The position numbers were made by a program, and so were the translations under genes. This document shows, piece by piece, positions 33,769 to 42,359 of a DNA stretch of 42,670 nt. How positions within the stretch are numbered: the stretch's first letter is position 1; each line of letters begins with the position of its first letter. A model generated the notes under the pieces. It did no database searches. It was not told the origin of the DNA and was given only the letters and a program-made list of their open reading frames with translations. This DNA is from Bacillota bacterium (GTDB taxonomy: Bacteria > Bacillota > Clostridia > Oscillospirales > Oscillospiraceae), in the NCBI GenBank assembly GCA_028719885.1, contig JAQYLT010000055.1, positions 1 to 42,670 of the forward strand, given 5' to 3'.

Positions 33769-35115
33769 ATGACACATATTCTCGACCGCCTTTATGGGCT
33801 GCTGTGGGGCGGCCCCATGCTGGTTCTGATTTCCGGCGTGGGCGTATGGCTCACCATCTGCACCCGCTGTGCCCAGGTTCGGCTTTTTCCCCAGTCCCTC
33901 CGGCGGCTGTTCAGAAAGTCCTCTCCGGAGGAGGGGGGCGTATCCCCGTTCCGGGCCCTTTGCACCGCACTGGCTGCCACTGTGGGCACCGGAAATCTGG
34001 TGGGGGTGGCAGGAGCCATCTGCCTGGGGGGGCCGGGCTCCGTATTCTGGATGATGGTGTTTGCATTCTTCGGCATGGCGGTCAAGTTCGCCGAGGCCGC
34101 CCTGGCCATCCGCTTCCGGGAAACCGAAGACGGTGAGCTGGTGGGCGGACCCATGTATATGATTCGTGCCCGCCTGTCCCGCCGCTTTCTTCCCCTGGCG
34201 TATCTGTATAGCCTCTGCGGCATCCTGGCCAGCTTCGGCGTGGGGAACATGACCCAGGTCAATGCCATCATCACCGGCATTCAGGGAATCACCCCCAGGT
34301 TTTCGCCGCTTACTCTTGGCTTGGCGGTCACCATTCTGGTTGGACTGGCCTTTCTGAAAGGGGCCGATTCCATTGGCCGCATTGCGGAAAAGCTGATTCC
34401 CATTGCGTCGGGCATCTACATTTTGTTATGCGTCCTTTTCCTGGTCATCAAAGCGCCCCAGCTTCCCGGTGCCCTCTCCAGCATCCTGACCGGAGCCTTT
34501 TCTCCCAAAGCCGTAACGGGCGGTCTGATCGGCTCTGCTTTCAAAGCGGTGCAGACGGGCTGCAGCCGTGGGGTGTTTACCCACGAAGCGGGCATGGGCA
34601 CAGCCTCCATCGCCCACGCCTCCGCCAATGTGCGCCATCCGGCCGAGCAGGGGATGATGGGCCTTTTGGAGGTATTCTTAGACACCTTTGTCATCTGCAC
34701 CCTCACCGCCCTGGTGATTCTTTGCAGCGGCATTCCCATTCCCTATGGCACGGACGCCGGTGCCAACCTGACCACCGCTGCCTTTTCCGCCGTGTACGGC
34801 CGCTTTGGGAAGACCATCGTCTGCATTTTCCTGGTTTGCTTTGCCTACGCCACCATTCTGGGCTGGAGCTTTTATGGGCTCCGCTGCACCCAATTCGTCT
34901 TTGGGAAAAAAGCCGCTTCCGCCTTTTTCCTGCTGCAAACCGCGGCGGTCCTTTTGGGCGCGGTGATGAAAACGCCCCAGATCTGGCGCATGGCTGAAAT
35001 TCTCAACGGGCTCATGGCCCTGCCCAATTTACTCATGCTGCTTGTTCTCAGTCCGGAGCTGCGGACATTGACCAATTCTTATAAACCGGAATCATCCATT
35101 CACAATTGGAGGTAA
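33769..35115 (+). CDS. Alanine/glycine:cation symporter (AGCS family)
   Basis: This 448-aa membrane protein of about 11 segments imports alanine or glycine with Na+ or H+. GTGNLVGVAGAICLGGPGSVFWMM and FAEAALAIRFRE (residues about 72-125) are the family signature, and GCSRGVFTHEAGMGTASIAHA is the second signature. PYGTDAGANLTTAAF lies in the last third. Length is usual. AGGAGG lies 6 bases before the ATG. The aminotransferase gene follows at 2 bases, suggesting uptake and use of an amino acid together. Confidence 0.92.
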   Translation: MTHILDRLYGLLWGGPMLVLISGVGVWLTICTRCAQVRLFPQSLRRLFRKSSPEEGGVSPFRALCTALAATVGTGNLVGVAGAICLGGPGSVFWMMVFAFFGMAVKFAEAALAIRFRETEDGELVGGPMYMIRARLSRRFLPLAYLYSLCGILASFGVGNMTQVNAIITGIQGITPRFSPLTLGLAVTILVGLAFLKGADSIGRIAEKLIPIASGIYILLCVLFLVIKAPQLPGALSSILTGAFSPKAVTGGLIGSAFKAVQTGCSRGVFTHEAGMGTASIAHASANVRHPAEQGMMGLLEVFLDTFVICTLTALVILCSGIPIPYGTDAGANLTTAAFSAVYGRFGKTIVCIFLVCFAYATILGWSFYGLRCTQFVFGKKAASAFFLLQTAAVLLGAVMKTPQIWRMAEILNGLMALPNLLMLLVLSPELRTLTNSYKPESSIHNWR

Positions 35116-35117
35116 TT

Positions 35118-36344
35118 ATGCAAATTTCCATCAACGCCAACCGCTGCGAGCCCTCGCCCATGCGGAAATTCCATCCCCTTGCGGTGGCTGCCGAAAAAAA
35201 CGGCAAAAAAATCTACCATCTGAACATCGGCCAGCCGGACCTGGAAACCCCTCCGGCCTACTATGAAACCATCCGGAATTTCAACCAGAAGACCCTGGCC
35301 TACGATGCCTCCCCCGGAAACCCCCTGCTCATTGACGCCATCCGGAAGTATTATGCCGGTCTGGGCGTCAGCCTGGAGCCCAACGATGTGCTCGTCACCA
35401 CCGGCGGCAGCGAGGCGCTGCTGCTGACCTGCCTGAGCATTCTGGACCCCTACACCGAGGTGATCATCCCCGAGCCCTACTATCCCAACTACACCACCTT
35501 TGTCCATGCCGCTGGCGGCGTCATCCGTGCCCTGCCCACAAACCCCTGGGAGGGCTACCGCTACGCCCAGCGGGAGCGGATCGAGAGCCAGATCACCCGG
35601 AACACCCGGGCCATCCTCATTACCAATCCCGGCAATCCCACCGGCGTGGTGCTGGACCAGGACGAAATGCGGATGATTGCGGACATTGCCAAGGAGCACG
35701 ACCTGTTTTTGATCTGCGATGAGGTGTATCGGGAATTCTGCTATGACGACAAGTTCGGCGTCCCCACCATGGCCCGGTTCGATGACATTCAGGACAATCT
35801 CGTCATCATCGACTCCGTTTCCAAGCGGTTCTCCGCCTGCGGTGCCCGGGTGGGCGCGGTGATCACCAAGAACAAGGAGCTGCAGCAGGCAGTCCTGAAA
35901 TTCTGCCAGTCCCGTCTATCCGTGGCCACCATCGACCAGCAGGGTGCCGCCGCTCTCTACAGCGTGGGCACGGAGTTCTTCCAGAGAAGCAAGGCCGAAT
36001 ACCGCCGCCGGAGAGACACGGTGATTTCCGGCCTGCGGAGGATTCCCGGCGTGGTGGTGGAGGAGCCCATGGGCGCGTTCTATGTGATGGCCAGCCTGCC
36101 GGTGGACGATTCCGACAAGTTCCAGAAGTGGCTTTTGCAGGAGTTTGACGATCATGGCGACACCGTGATGTTCGCCCCCGGCGCGCCGTTCTACGAAACC
36201 CCCGGCAAGGGCATCAACGAGGTGCGGATCGCCTATGTGCTGAAGCAGCAGGATTTGGAGCGTGCTATGGAGGTATTGGCCGCCGGTATCGCCGCCTACC
36301 AGAAAAAGGTGATGCACGTCACCAGCCCCAGCATCGACGGCTGA
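35118..36344 (+). CDS. Class I/II aminotransferase (aspartate/alanine type)
   Basis: This 408-aa fold-type I PLP enzyme has INIGQPDLETP-like HLNIGQPDLETP at the start. TGGSEALLL and NPGNPTGVV are the cofactor and substrate loops, ICDEVYREF binds PLP, and K236 in DSVSKRFSACGARVG forms the Schiff base. Relatives move amino groups among Asp, Ala, aromatic and branched amino acids. Coupling to an alanine/glycine symporter hints at alanine use, but specificity is not readable. The start is the ATG at 35118 with GGAGGT upstream. Confidence 0.92.
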   Translation: MQISINANRCEPSPMRKFHPLAVAAEKNGKKIYHLNIGQPDLETPPAYYETIRNFNQKTLAYDASPGNPLLIDAIRKYYAGLGVSLEPNDVLVTTGGSEALLLTCLSILDPYTEVIIPEPYYPNYTTFVHAAGGVIRALPTNPWEGYRYAQRERIESQITRNTRAILITNPGNPTGVVLDQDEMRMIADIAKEHDLFLICDEVYREFCYDDKFGVPTMARFDDIQDNLVIIDSVSKRFSACGARVGAVITKNKELQQAVLKFCQSRLSVATIDQQGAAALYSVGTEFFQRSKAEYRRRRDTVISGLRRIPGVVVEEPMGAFYVMASLPVDDSDKFQKWLLQEFDDHGDTVMFAPGAPFYETPGKGINEVRIAYVLKQQDLERAMEVLAAGIAAYQKKVMHVTSPSIDG

Positions 36345-36360
36345 TTGGTACATACAAATA

Positions 36361-36502
36361 AAAGAATGAAGAATGAATGGTGAAGAATGAAAAATGAAAA
36401 ATTGTGGTGTCCGCAAGCGGACGATTTGAAAAATTTCCGCAGGAAATACCACAATTATTCATTCTTCATCAGCGAAGCGGCTTCATTCTTCATTATTCAT
36501 TA
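36361..36502. repeat. Second palindromic element (AATGAAGAATGAA type)
   Basis: About 140 bases bounded by AATGAAGAATGAATGG and its approximate inverse. AATTGTGGT (36400-36408) and ACCACAATT (36448-36456) pair around two small hairpins, GTCCGC/GCGGAC (36409-36422) and TTTCC/GGAAA (36434-36446). It is unrelated to the GTAG family and present once here. It looks like a non-autonomous element or RNA-forming repeat. Nothing else is seen in this 250-base gap except the terminator. Confidence 0.75.
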
Positions 36503-36563
36503 ACCCTTTCATTACCCTGACAAACTTCGTTTTTGCTGAGTCAACCAAATATGCAATGAAAAG

Positions 36564-36592
36564 AATTTCCCCCGGAATTTTCCGGGGGAATT
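36564..36592 (-). terminator. Terminator of ybaK-TSCPD
   Basis: AATTTCCCCCGGAA and TTCCGGGGGAATT form a strong stem 8 bases after the TSCPD stop. On the minus strand CTTTTC follows. Confidence 0.8.
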
Positions 36593-36600
36593 GTCTTTTG

Positions 36601-36846
36601 TTAGCCCTTTGCCTCTTTCAGGGCCTTGGCCAGCTGGTCGGGGCAGGAGGTGGACTTCATGCCGCATTTGGTGCCCTCCAGCCGGGCAATCACATCGTCC
36701 ACGTTCATTCCCTCCACCAGAGCGCCGATTCCTTTCAGGTTGCCGTTGCAGCCCCCCAGGAACTGAACATTTTTCACCTTGCCGTCCTCAATGTCGAAGA
36801 AAATCTTCTGAGAGCAGGTGCCCTTGGTCTTGTATTCGTACTGCAT
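36601..36846 (-). CDS. TIGR03905 / TSCPD-domain small protein
   Basis: This 81-aa protein has GTCSQKIFFDIEDGKVKNVQF, LGGCNGNLKGIGALVEGM and CGMKSTSCPDQLAKAL, the TSCPD pattern with conserved cysteines (TCS, GCNGN, SCPDQ). The domain also forms the zinc-binding C-terminus of some class II ribonucleotide reductases; free copies like this are common in Clostridia, and their role is unknown. It may bind a metal. It follows ybaK by 17 bases in one transcript and ends at a terminator. Confidence 0.9.
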   Translation of the reverse strand: MQYEYKTKGTCSQKIFFDIEDGKVKNVQFLGGCNGNLKGIGALVEGMNVDDVIARLEGTKCGMKSTSCPDQLAKALKEAKG

Positions 36847-36863
36847 AATCCTTTTCCTTTCTG

Positions 36864-37337
36864 TTATAAAATAATGTCCGCCAGCTGGGCGGAAACCAGC
36901 CGGGCCAGGTCCTTGGGGTTCAGAATCAGCTGGTGCCCGCGCTCACCGGCGGATACCGCAATTTCCTCCCACAGCTCACAGGTTTCGTCCAGATAGGTGG
37001 GATACTTTTTCTTCATGCCCACCGGGCTGCAGCCGCCACGGATGTAGCCCGTCAGAGGGAGCAGCTCTTTCACGGCGATGAGCGCCATGTTTTTGTCCCC
37101 CGCTGCCTTTGCCGCCTTTTTCAAATCCAGCTCACAGCAGACCGGAATGCAGAACACATTGATTCCCGTGCGTTCACCCCGGGCAACCAGCGTCTTAAAC
37201 ACCTGCTCCGGCGGCATATTCAGCGCCTCGGCGGCATGCATTCCGTTTAAGTCCTTTTCGTCGAATTCATAAAAGGCTTCCCTGCAGCGGATTCCGGCCT
37301 GCTCTGCCAGCCGTACCGCATTGGTTTTTGCGTTCAT
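36864..37337 (-). CDS. ybaK: YbaK/EbsC-type Cys-tRNA(Pro) deacylase
   Basis: This 157-aa protein hydrolyses Cys wrongly attached to tRNA(Pro). KTNAVRLAEQAGI opens it, VFKTLVARGER carries the key lysine, and GYIRGGCSPVGMKKKYP and SAGERGHQLILNP are the YbaK signatures. The start is the ATG at 37337 giving MNAKTNAV; the frame stays open upstream but through the promoter. A consensus-like promoter lies directly upstream. The TSCPD gene follows. Confidence 0.94.
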   Translation of the reverse strand: MNAKTNAVRLAEQAGIRCREAFYEFDEKDLNGMHAAEALNMPPEQVFKTLVARGERTGINVFCIPVCCELDLKKAAKAAGDKNMALIAVKELLPLTGYIRGGCSPVGMKKKYPTYLDETCELWEEIAVSAGERGHQLILNPKDLARLVSAQLADIIL

Positions 37338-37352
37338 ATCATCACCCGGGTT

Positions 37353-37381
37353 ATTATACGACAGTTTGCCCGGGGTTTCAA
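37353..37381 (-). promoter_or_regulatory. Promoter of ybaK-TSCPD
   Basis: On the minus strand TTGAAA (37376-37381) and a perfect TATAAT (37353-37358) are 17 bases apart. The transcription start would fall about 10 bases before the ATG, so the leader is very short. Confidence 0.7.
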
Positions 37382-37435
37382 GGGTGAATATTCCTGATTT
37401 TTTCGGATACCATAACCCAAAAAGGAGGCAATCAG

Positions 37436-38140
37436 ATGACTGAACAAAAAAATCCGGATATGCGAAAGCAGGAGCGGGAGCAGCTTTTAGACCTGGGGTC
37501 CGACCTGAGCCGTTCCTCCGGCAGCAATATCTACACACTCACCATCATTGGACAGATTGAGGGGCATCAGGTGGCGCCGGAAACGGTAAAAACCACCAAA
37601 TACGAGCACATTCTGCCCCTTTTGGCGGGGATTGAGGAAAGCGACGAGATTGACGGCCTGCTGCTTCTGCTGAACACCGTGGGCGGGGACATTGAAGCGG
37701 GGCTTGCCATTGCGGAGATGGTTGCGGGAATGAAAAAGCCCACGGTCTCTCTGGTGCTGGGGGGAGGGCACTCCATCGGGATTCCTCTGGCGGTGTGCAC
37801 CAAGCGGTCCTTTATCACCCCCACCGCCAGCATGACGGTGCATCCCGTGCGGATGACGGGCCTGGTGGTGGGAGCGCCCCAGACCTTCCGGTATTTCCAG
37901 CGGATTCAGGAGCAGATCACGGATTTCGTCACCGCCAATTCCAAAATCACCCGGAAGGCCTTTGAAGATTATATGATGGCCACCGGGGAAATGGCCACCG
38001 ATGTGGGGACCATTCTCTATGGAAAAGAGGCCGTTGCCTCTGGCCTGATCGACCGTCTTGGCGGCCTGAACGACGCCCTGTCCGCCCTGCACAAAATGAT
38101 TGAGAAATCCAAGCACCCGAAAGAAGAGAAAAAGCACTGA
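37436..38140 (+). CDS. tepA: ClpP-like protease, TepA family
   Basis: This 234-aa protein belongs to the ClpP/crotonase-like serine protease group. LLLLNTVGGDIEAGLAIAEM forms the oxyanion strand, GGGHSIG carries the nucleophile S113 and MTVHPVR the histidine H136. B. subtilis TepA (YmfB) was linked to protein secretion and to degrading small acid-soluble spore proteins. There it sits beside spoIIIE, and here too an FtsK/SpoIIIE gene follows, one gene away. No signal peptide. AAAGGAGG precedes the ATG. Confidence 0.92.
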   Translation: MTEQKNPDMRKQEREQLLDLGSDLSRSSGSNIYTLTIIGQIEGHQVAPETVKTTKYEHILPLLAGIEESDEIDGLLLLLNTVGGDIEAGLAIAEMVAGMKKPTVSLVLGGGHSIGIPLAVCTKRSFITPTASMTVHPVRMTGLVVGAPQTFRYFQRIQEQITDFVTANSKITRKAFEDYMMATGEMATDVGTILYGKEAVASGLIDRLGGLNDALSALHKMIEKSKHPKEEKKH

Positions 38141-38183
38141 GCAGGGGAGAGCGTGAGGCAATGCCGTCAACTTGAGTTTTGGA

Positions 38184-38430
38184 CCGTAGGGGTGCGTTAT
38201 TGATATCGACGGATGTTGTTTTACCTCGCCAAATTCCAATTTGTAGGTTTGTGTCATCTTTGTGGATGTGCCGTAGGGCGGGGGCTTGCCCCCGCCGCAA
38301 TGGATCGCATTAGGGTTATTTTCGTTGGATGGGAGCCGTTCAAAGCCGGAACCAAGCGGCGGGGGCAAGCCCCCGCCCTACGGTGTTGTCCAACATAGCA
38401 CCATTCAACGAACCCCGCAAATTCCAATTT
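38184..38430. repeat. GTAG-hairpin repeat element 8, GC-rich stem variant
   Basis: A forward unit at 38271-38297 and a reverse one at 38357-38383 have the same layout as other copies, but the stem arms are GGCGGGGG / CCCCCGCC with loop CTTG. CAAATTCCAATTT occurs at 38230-38242 and again at 38418-38430 in the same direction, so the left one is the end of a decayed neighbour starting near CCGTAGGGG (38184). The core (CGTTGGATGGGAGCCG) resembles that of the AT-rich variant. No gene is seen in 38141-38580. Confidence 0.85.
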
Positions 38431-38540
38431 GGCATCAAGCTGCATCAAGCCAATCAGCATGAAAAATATCCATTCACCGCCATGGTTACCAGATGCGGAA
38501 ACAATTTTTGAAAAAGGGCTGGAATTACCGGGCTGGATGT

Positions 38541-38548
38541 GCTATAAT
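38541..38548 (+). promoter_or_regulatory. Extended -10 promoter of the UppP-like gene
   Basis: A perfect TATAAT (38543-38548) preceded by TGC lies 32 bases before the start. The -35 position reads TGGAAT, which is weak. Confidence 0.55.
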
Positions 38549-38580
38549 AGAGCGAAAAACTTTGTTAAGGAGCGGACAGT

Positions 38581-39417
38581 ATGGAGTTAAGTGCCCTTGA
38601 GCATCTGATCTATGGCATTGTGGCCGGGTTGACGGATATTCTGCCTGTTTCCGAGGGAGCCCACAGTATTTTGCTGCTCAAGGTTCTGGGGGCAAAATCC
38701 ATCGGCGGGTTGCCGGTCCTGCTGATTCATCTTGCAATTCTGGCCGCCATCTATCTGTCCAGCCAGGCGCAGCTTGTGAAAATGTCCCGGGCCAGGCGGC
38801 TGGCGCGGATTCCCAAAAAGCGCCGCAAGCGGCCCCTGGACCTGCGGAGCCTGATGGATTCCCGATTCCTCACCACCATGATGCTGCCGGTAGTCCTGGT
38901 GCTGCTGTTTTATGGGCGGCTCTCTAAAATCCATTTCAGCCTGCTGGCCGTGGCCGGTCTGCTGTTTTTCAACGGCATCATTCTCTACATCCCCCAGTTC
39001 CTGCCCGGCAGCAACAAGGATGCCCGGTCCCTGTCCCGGGTGGAGGGTGCCCTCATGGGTCTGGGCGGCAGCTTGTCCGTGCTGCCCGGCATGTCCGGCG
39101 TGGGCGCGTCGGTGTCCATCGGTTCCATCTGCGGGGTGGAGCGGAGCTATGCCCTGAACATGACGCTGATGATGAACATGGCCTATGTGGCTGGTATGAT
39201 CGTGTATGACGTTCTCGGCCTTTTTCAAACCGGTCTCGGTGGGCTCACCTTCCAGTGGGCAATGATTTACTTACTGGCGGCCGCTGCGGCCTTTGTCAGC
39301 ACCACGCTGGCAATCAGGGTAATGCGCGCCCTTGTCACCAGCCACAACTACTATCTCTTCGCCTACTACTGCTGGGGCATTGCGCTGTTCGCCTTTATCC
39401 TGAACCTGATGGCATAA
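38581..39417 (+). CDS. UppP/BacA-like membrane protein with altered catalytic motifs
   Basis: This 278-aa protein of about 7-8 membrane segments resembles undecaprenyl-diphosphatase in both signature regions. In the first, GLTDILPVSEGAHS, the family's two catalytic glutamates (ExxxE) read A15 and D19, while H28 is kept. In the second, LPGMSGVGAS, the PGxSRSG arginine and second serine read G173 and V174. The basic loop ARRLARIPKKRRKRP is unusual. True UppP recycles the lipid carrier by removing phosphate; loss of the arginine makes this doubtful. It could be a transporter or binding relative. FtsK/SpoIIIE follows 14 bases later. Confidence 0.75.
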   Translation: MELSALEHLIYGIVAGLTDILPVSEGAHSILLLKVLGAKSIGGLPVLLIHLAILAAIYLSSQAQLVKMSRARRLARIPKKRRKRPLDLRSLMDSRFLTTMMLPVVLVLLFYGRLSKIHFSLLAVAGLLFFNGIILYIPQFLPGSNKDARSLSRVEGALMGLGGSLSVLPGMSGVGASVSIGSICGVERSYALNMTLMMNMAYVAGMIVYDVLGLFQTGLGGLTFQWAMIYLLAAAAAFVSTTLAIRVMRALVTSHNYYLFAYYCWGIALFAFILNLMA

Positions 39418-39431
39418 GGAGTAATCGATCC

Positions 39432-42245
39432 ATGGCAAAAAAGAAAACCCAAACGGCAGGAAAAAAGCCTGCCGCTTCCACCACGAAAAAGAAAGCCACC
39501 GCCTCCAAGGCGGGGAAGAATACAAAAGCAGCCGCCAAATCCCCCAAGGTGAAGACAGAGTACGACAACCGGATCCCCGTGTCCACCGTCATGGCCATTG
39601 TGAGCTTCATCCTGTTTGTGCTGTTCCTCGTCATCTGCATCAACCCCGAGGGGCTGCTTTTGAAGGCAATCAACGATCTTTTAACCGGCCTCATCGGAAA
39701 GGCTGGGTTCTATTTTTCTGTGCCCGCCCTTTTGTATCTTTTCATCATCAACACCTTTGGCCGGAAAAACGCCCCGGTGATGCGGAGCGTGTGCACCATC
39801 GCCTTTGTGCTGCTCTGCGGCTGCATCTACCATCTGGCGGTTCAGACCCAGGGCATTGCCAGCGGCCTGGCGCTGTTCCCGGACCTGTATCTCAGCGGCA
39901 TTGACGGCAGAAGCGGCGGTGTGCTCTGCGGCGGACTGGCCGTTTTGCTGCGCTGGGCCTGCGGCACCACCGTTTCCTATCTCCTCATCGGCCTTGCCGC
40001 CGTGCTGACCCTGCTGGGCGCCCTGGACATCACCATCCCCAGCATCATCCGGGCCATCATCAACCGGCCCAAGGACGATTGGGAGGACGAGGAACAAAAG
40101 CAGGTTTATGTGGAGCCCGCCGCCGTGGTGGTGAATCACATTGCCAACAAGCAGATTGAAAACAAGCGCAAGCGCCGCCAGCAGCAGGAGCTGGAATATC
40201 AGCGCACCCTGCTGGAGCAGCAGGAGCCGGTGAAGCCCGTGGAGCTTCCTCCCACGAAGCCGGTGAAAAAGCCCGCGGAAAAGAAGTCCATGCCCGTTTT
40301 CGAGCCGGAAATCGCGCCCCCGCCTCCTCCGGTGAAGAAGCCCGTGGCAGAGGAACCCGTCCAGCAGCCAATCCACAGCGGCACCCCGTCTAAGGCGGCG
40401 GGGATGATGTCCACCATCGATCTGGACATTGAATCTCCCTTGTTCGCCGATTCCCACAGCACACCCGCCCCGGCGGTCCCCGTGACGGTGAGCGCCGAAT
40501 TTGACGATGATTTTGAAGACATCCCCTTGGAAATGCCCAAGCTGGAGCAGACACCGCCAAAGCGGGAGAAAGCCCCCGCCGCCCCTGCTGCCAAAGCTCC
40601 AAAGCCCCAGCCGGCGCCGGTGATGGAGGAAATCCCCGGCAAGGTATCCGGCAAGGAGGCCCGGGAATCCGCTCAGCAGGTGGCCCTGGAAATCCAGCAG
40701 GGGAGTGCCGCCCCCCAGCAGGCCTATTCGTTCCCGCCCATCAGCCTTTTGAAGCGCCCCATGGGCGGAGGCGCCGACGGCACCGACGAAATGCGGGAGA
40801 ATTCCCGTCGCTTGAACGAGACCCTGGCCAGCTTCCATATTGACGCCCACATCATCAACGTCACCCGGGGCCCCAGCGTCACCCGCTACGAGGTGGAGCT
40901 GGACAAGGGGGTACGGCTGAATAAGCTCACCAACTGCGCCGACGACATCGCCCTGAGCCTGGGTGCCTCCGGCGTCCGAATCGCGGCGGTGCCGGGAAAA
41001 ATCTCCATTGTGGGCATCGAGGTGCCCAACCGGGCGGTGACCACCGTGTCGCTGCGGGAGGTCATCGATTCTCCGGAATTTGCCAAGTCCAAATCCAAGT
41101 CCTCCTTTGCCGTGGGCAAGGACATCGGCGGCTCCTGCATCGTGGGCAATATTGCGAAAATGCCCCATATGCTCATTGCCGGTACCACCGGCTCTGGTAA
41201 GTCCGTGTGCATGAATTCCATCATCATTAGCCTGCTGTATAAGTCCGGCCCGGAGGATGTGAAGCTCATCATGGTGGACCCCAAGATGGTGGAGCTGGGC
41301 ATTTACAACGGCATTCCCCATCTGCTGATTCCCGTGGTCACCGACCCGAAAAAGGCGGCAGGGTCCTTGCAGTGGGCGGTGACGGAAATGCTGCGCCGGT
41401 ATAAGCTCATGTCCGATGTGGGCGTCCGGGACCTGGAATCCTACAACGGCATCATCACCCAGGAGGAAGGCGGCCAGAAGCTGCCCCAGGTGGTGATCAT
41501 CATCGACGAGCTGGCGGATTTGATGCTGGTAGCCGCCAAGGAGGTGGAGGATTCCATCTGCCGCATTGCCCAGATGGGCCGTGCCGCGGGCATGCACCTG
41601 ATCATCGCCACCCAGCGTCCCTCCGCCGATGTGATCACCGGCCTGATGAAGGCGAACATTCCCTCGAGAATTGCCTTCTCCGTGGCCTCCGCCATGGAAT
41701 CGAGAATCATTCTGGATACCCAGGGCGCGGAGAAGCTGGTGGGCAAGGGAGATATGCTCTACGCCCCCATCGGCATCGGAAAGCCCCTGCGGGTGCAGGG
41801 CTGCTTCGTCACCGACGCCGAGGTGGAGGCGGTGGCCAGCTTTGTAAAGGACAATTTCTCCTCGGATTACAACCAGCAGGTTTTGGAGGAGATTGAAAAG
41901 AAGGCCCAGCAGACGGGCAAAACCGGCAAAGGCGGCGCACCTGACCCGGAGCCCAGCTCCGAGGAATTGGATGGGGACGAAATGCTCCCCGCTGCCGTGG
42001 ATGTGATTCTGGAAACCGGCCAGGCCTCCGTCTCCATGCTCCAGAGAAGATTGAAGCTGGGCTATGCCCGGGCCGCCAGAATCGTGGACGAGATGGAGGA
42101 AAAGGGCATTGTGGGCCCGTTCCAGGGCTCCAAGCCCAGAGCCATTCTGGTGACCAAGGAGCAGTGGGCAGCCATGAAAGGCGGCAGCGACCAGATGAAT
42201 TTTGATGATTTGGAAGACACCGCCGTCCCCGAAGAAATCGATTGA
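39432..42245 (+). CDS. ftsK: FtsK/SpoIIIE DNA translocase
   Basis: This 937-aa protein pumps DNA through the division or sporulation septum. A Lys/Ala-rich N-terminus is followed by four membrane segments (about residues 55-200). A long Pro/Lys/Glu-rich linker comes next, then the alpha-beta motor with Walker A GTTGSGKS (584-591), VIIIDELADLM as Walker B, and ATQRPSADVITG. The C-terminal winged gamma domain (ASVSMLQRRLKLGYARAARIVDEME) reads KOPS/SRS sequences. The start is the ATG at 39432 with AAGGAG upstream; the open frame further upstream overlaps the UppP-like gene. It shares that gene's transcript. Confidence 0.96.
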   Translation: MAKKKTQTAGKKPAASTTKKKATASKAGKNTKAAAKSPKVKTEYDNRIPVSTVMAIVSFILFVLFLVICINPEGLLLKAINDLLTGLIGKAGFYFSVPALLYLFIINTFGRKNAPVMRSVCTIAFVLLCGCIYHLAVQTQGIASGLALFPDLYLSGIDGRSGGVLCGGLAVLLRWACGTTVSYLLIGLAAVLTLLGALDITIPSIIRAIINRPKDDWEDEEQKQVYVEPAAVVVNHIANKQIENKRKRRQQQELEYQRTLLEQQEPVKPVELPPTKPVKKPAEKKSMPVFEPEIAPPPPPVKKPVAEEPVQQPIHSGTPSKAAGMMSTIDLDIESPLFADSHSTPAPAVPVTVSAEFDDDFEDIPLEMPKLEQTPPKREKAPAAPAAKAPKPQPAPVMEEIPGKVSGKEARESAQQVALEIQQGSAAPQQAYSFPPISLLKRPMGGGADGTDEMRENSRRLNETLASFHIDAHIINVTRGPSVTRYEVELDKGVRLNKLTNCADDIALSLGASGVRIAAVPGKISIVGIEVPNRAVTTVSLREVIDSPEFAKSKSKSSFAVGKDIGGSCIVGNIAKMPHMLIAGTTGSGKSVCMNSIIISLLYKSGPEDVKLIMVDPKMVELGIYNGIPHLLIPVVTDPKKAAGSLQWAVTEMLRRYKLMSDVGVRDLESYNGIITQEEGGQKLPQVVIIIDELADLMLVAAKEVEDSICRIAQMGRAAGMHLIIATQRPSADVITGLMKANIPSRIAFSVASAMESRIILDTQGAEKLVGKGDMLYAPIGIGKPLRVQGCFVTDAEVEAVASFVKDNFSSDYNQQVLEEIEKKAQQTGKTGKGGAPDPEPSSEELDGDEMLPAAVDVILETGQASVSMLQRRLKLGYARAARIVDEMEEKGIVGPFQGSKPRAILVTKEQWAAMKGGSDQMNFDDLEDTAVPEEID

Positions 42246-42271
42246 TTTTGTTGACCAACCATAAACCATGT

Positions 42272-42330
42272 CCGTAGGGCGGGCGGCTTGCCCCCGCCGC
42301 CTTGGCTTTCATTTTGCGTGCGCCCTACGG
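42272..42330. repeat. GTAG-hairpin repeat element 9, short GC-rich copy
   Basis: A forward unit at 42272-42299 (GGCGGGCGG against CCCCCGCC, one mismatch) is followed by 20 bases and the half-unit GCGCCCTACGG (42320-42330). The second unit has lost most of its stem, so this looks like a deletion derivative. It fills the gap after ftsK. Confidence 0.7.
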
Positions 42331-42359
42331 TATCGGTCAGGTTGGTGGCACATAACTGC

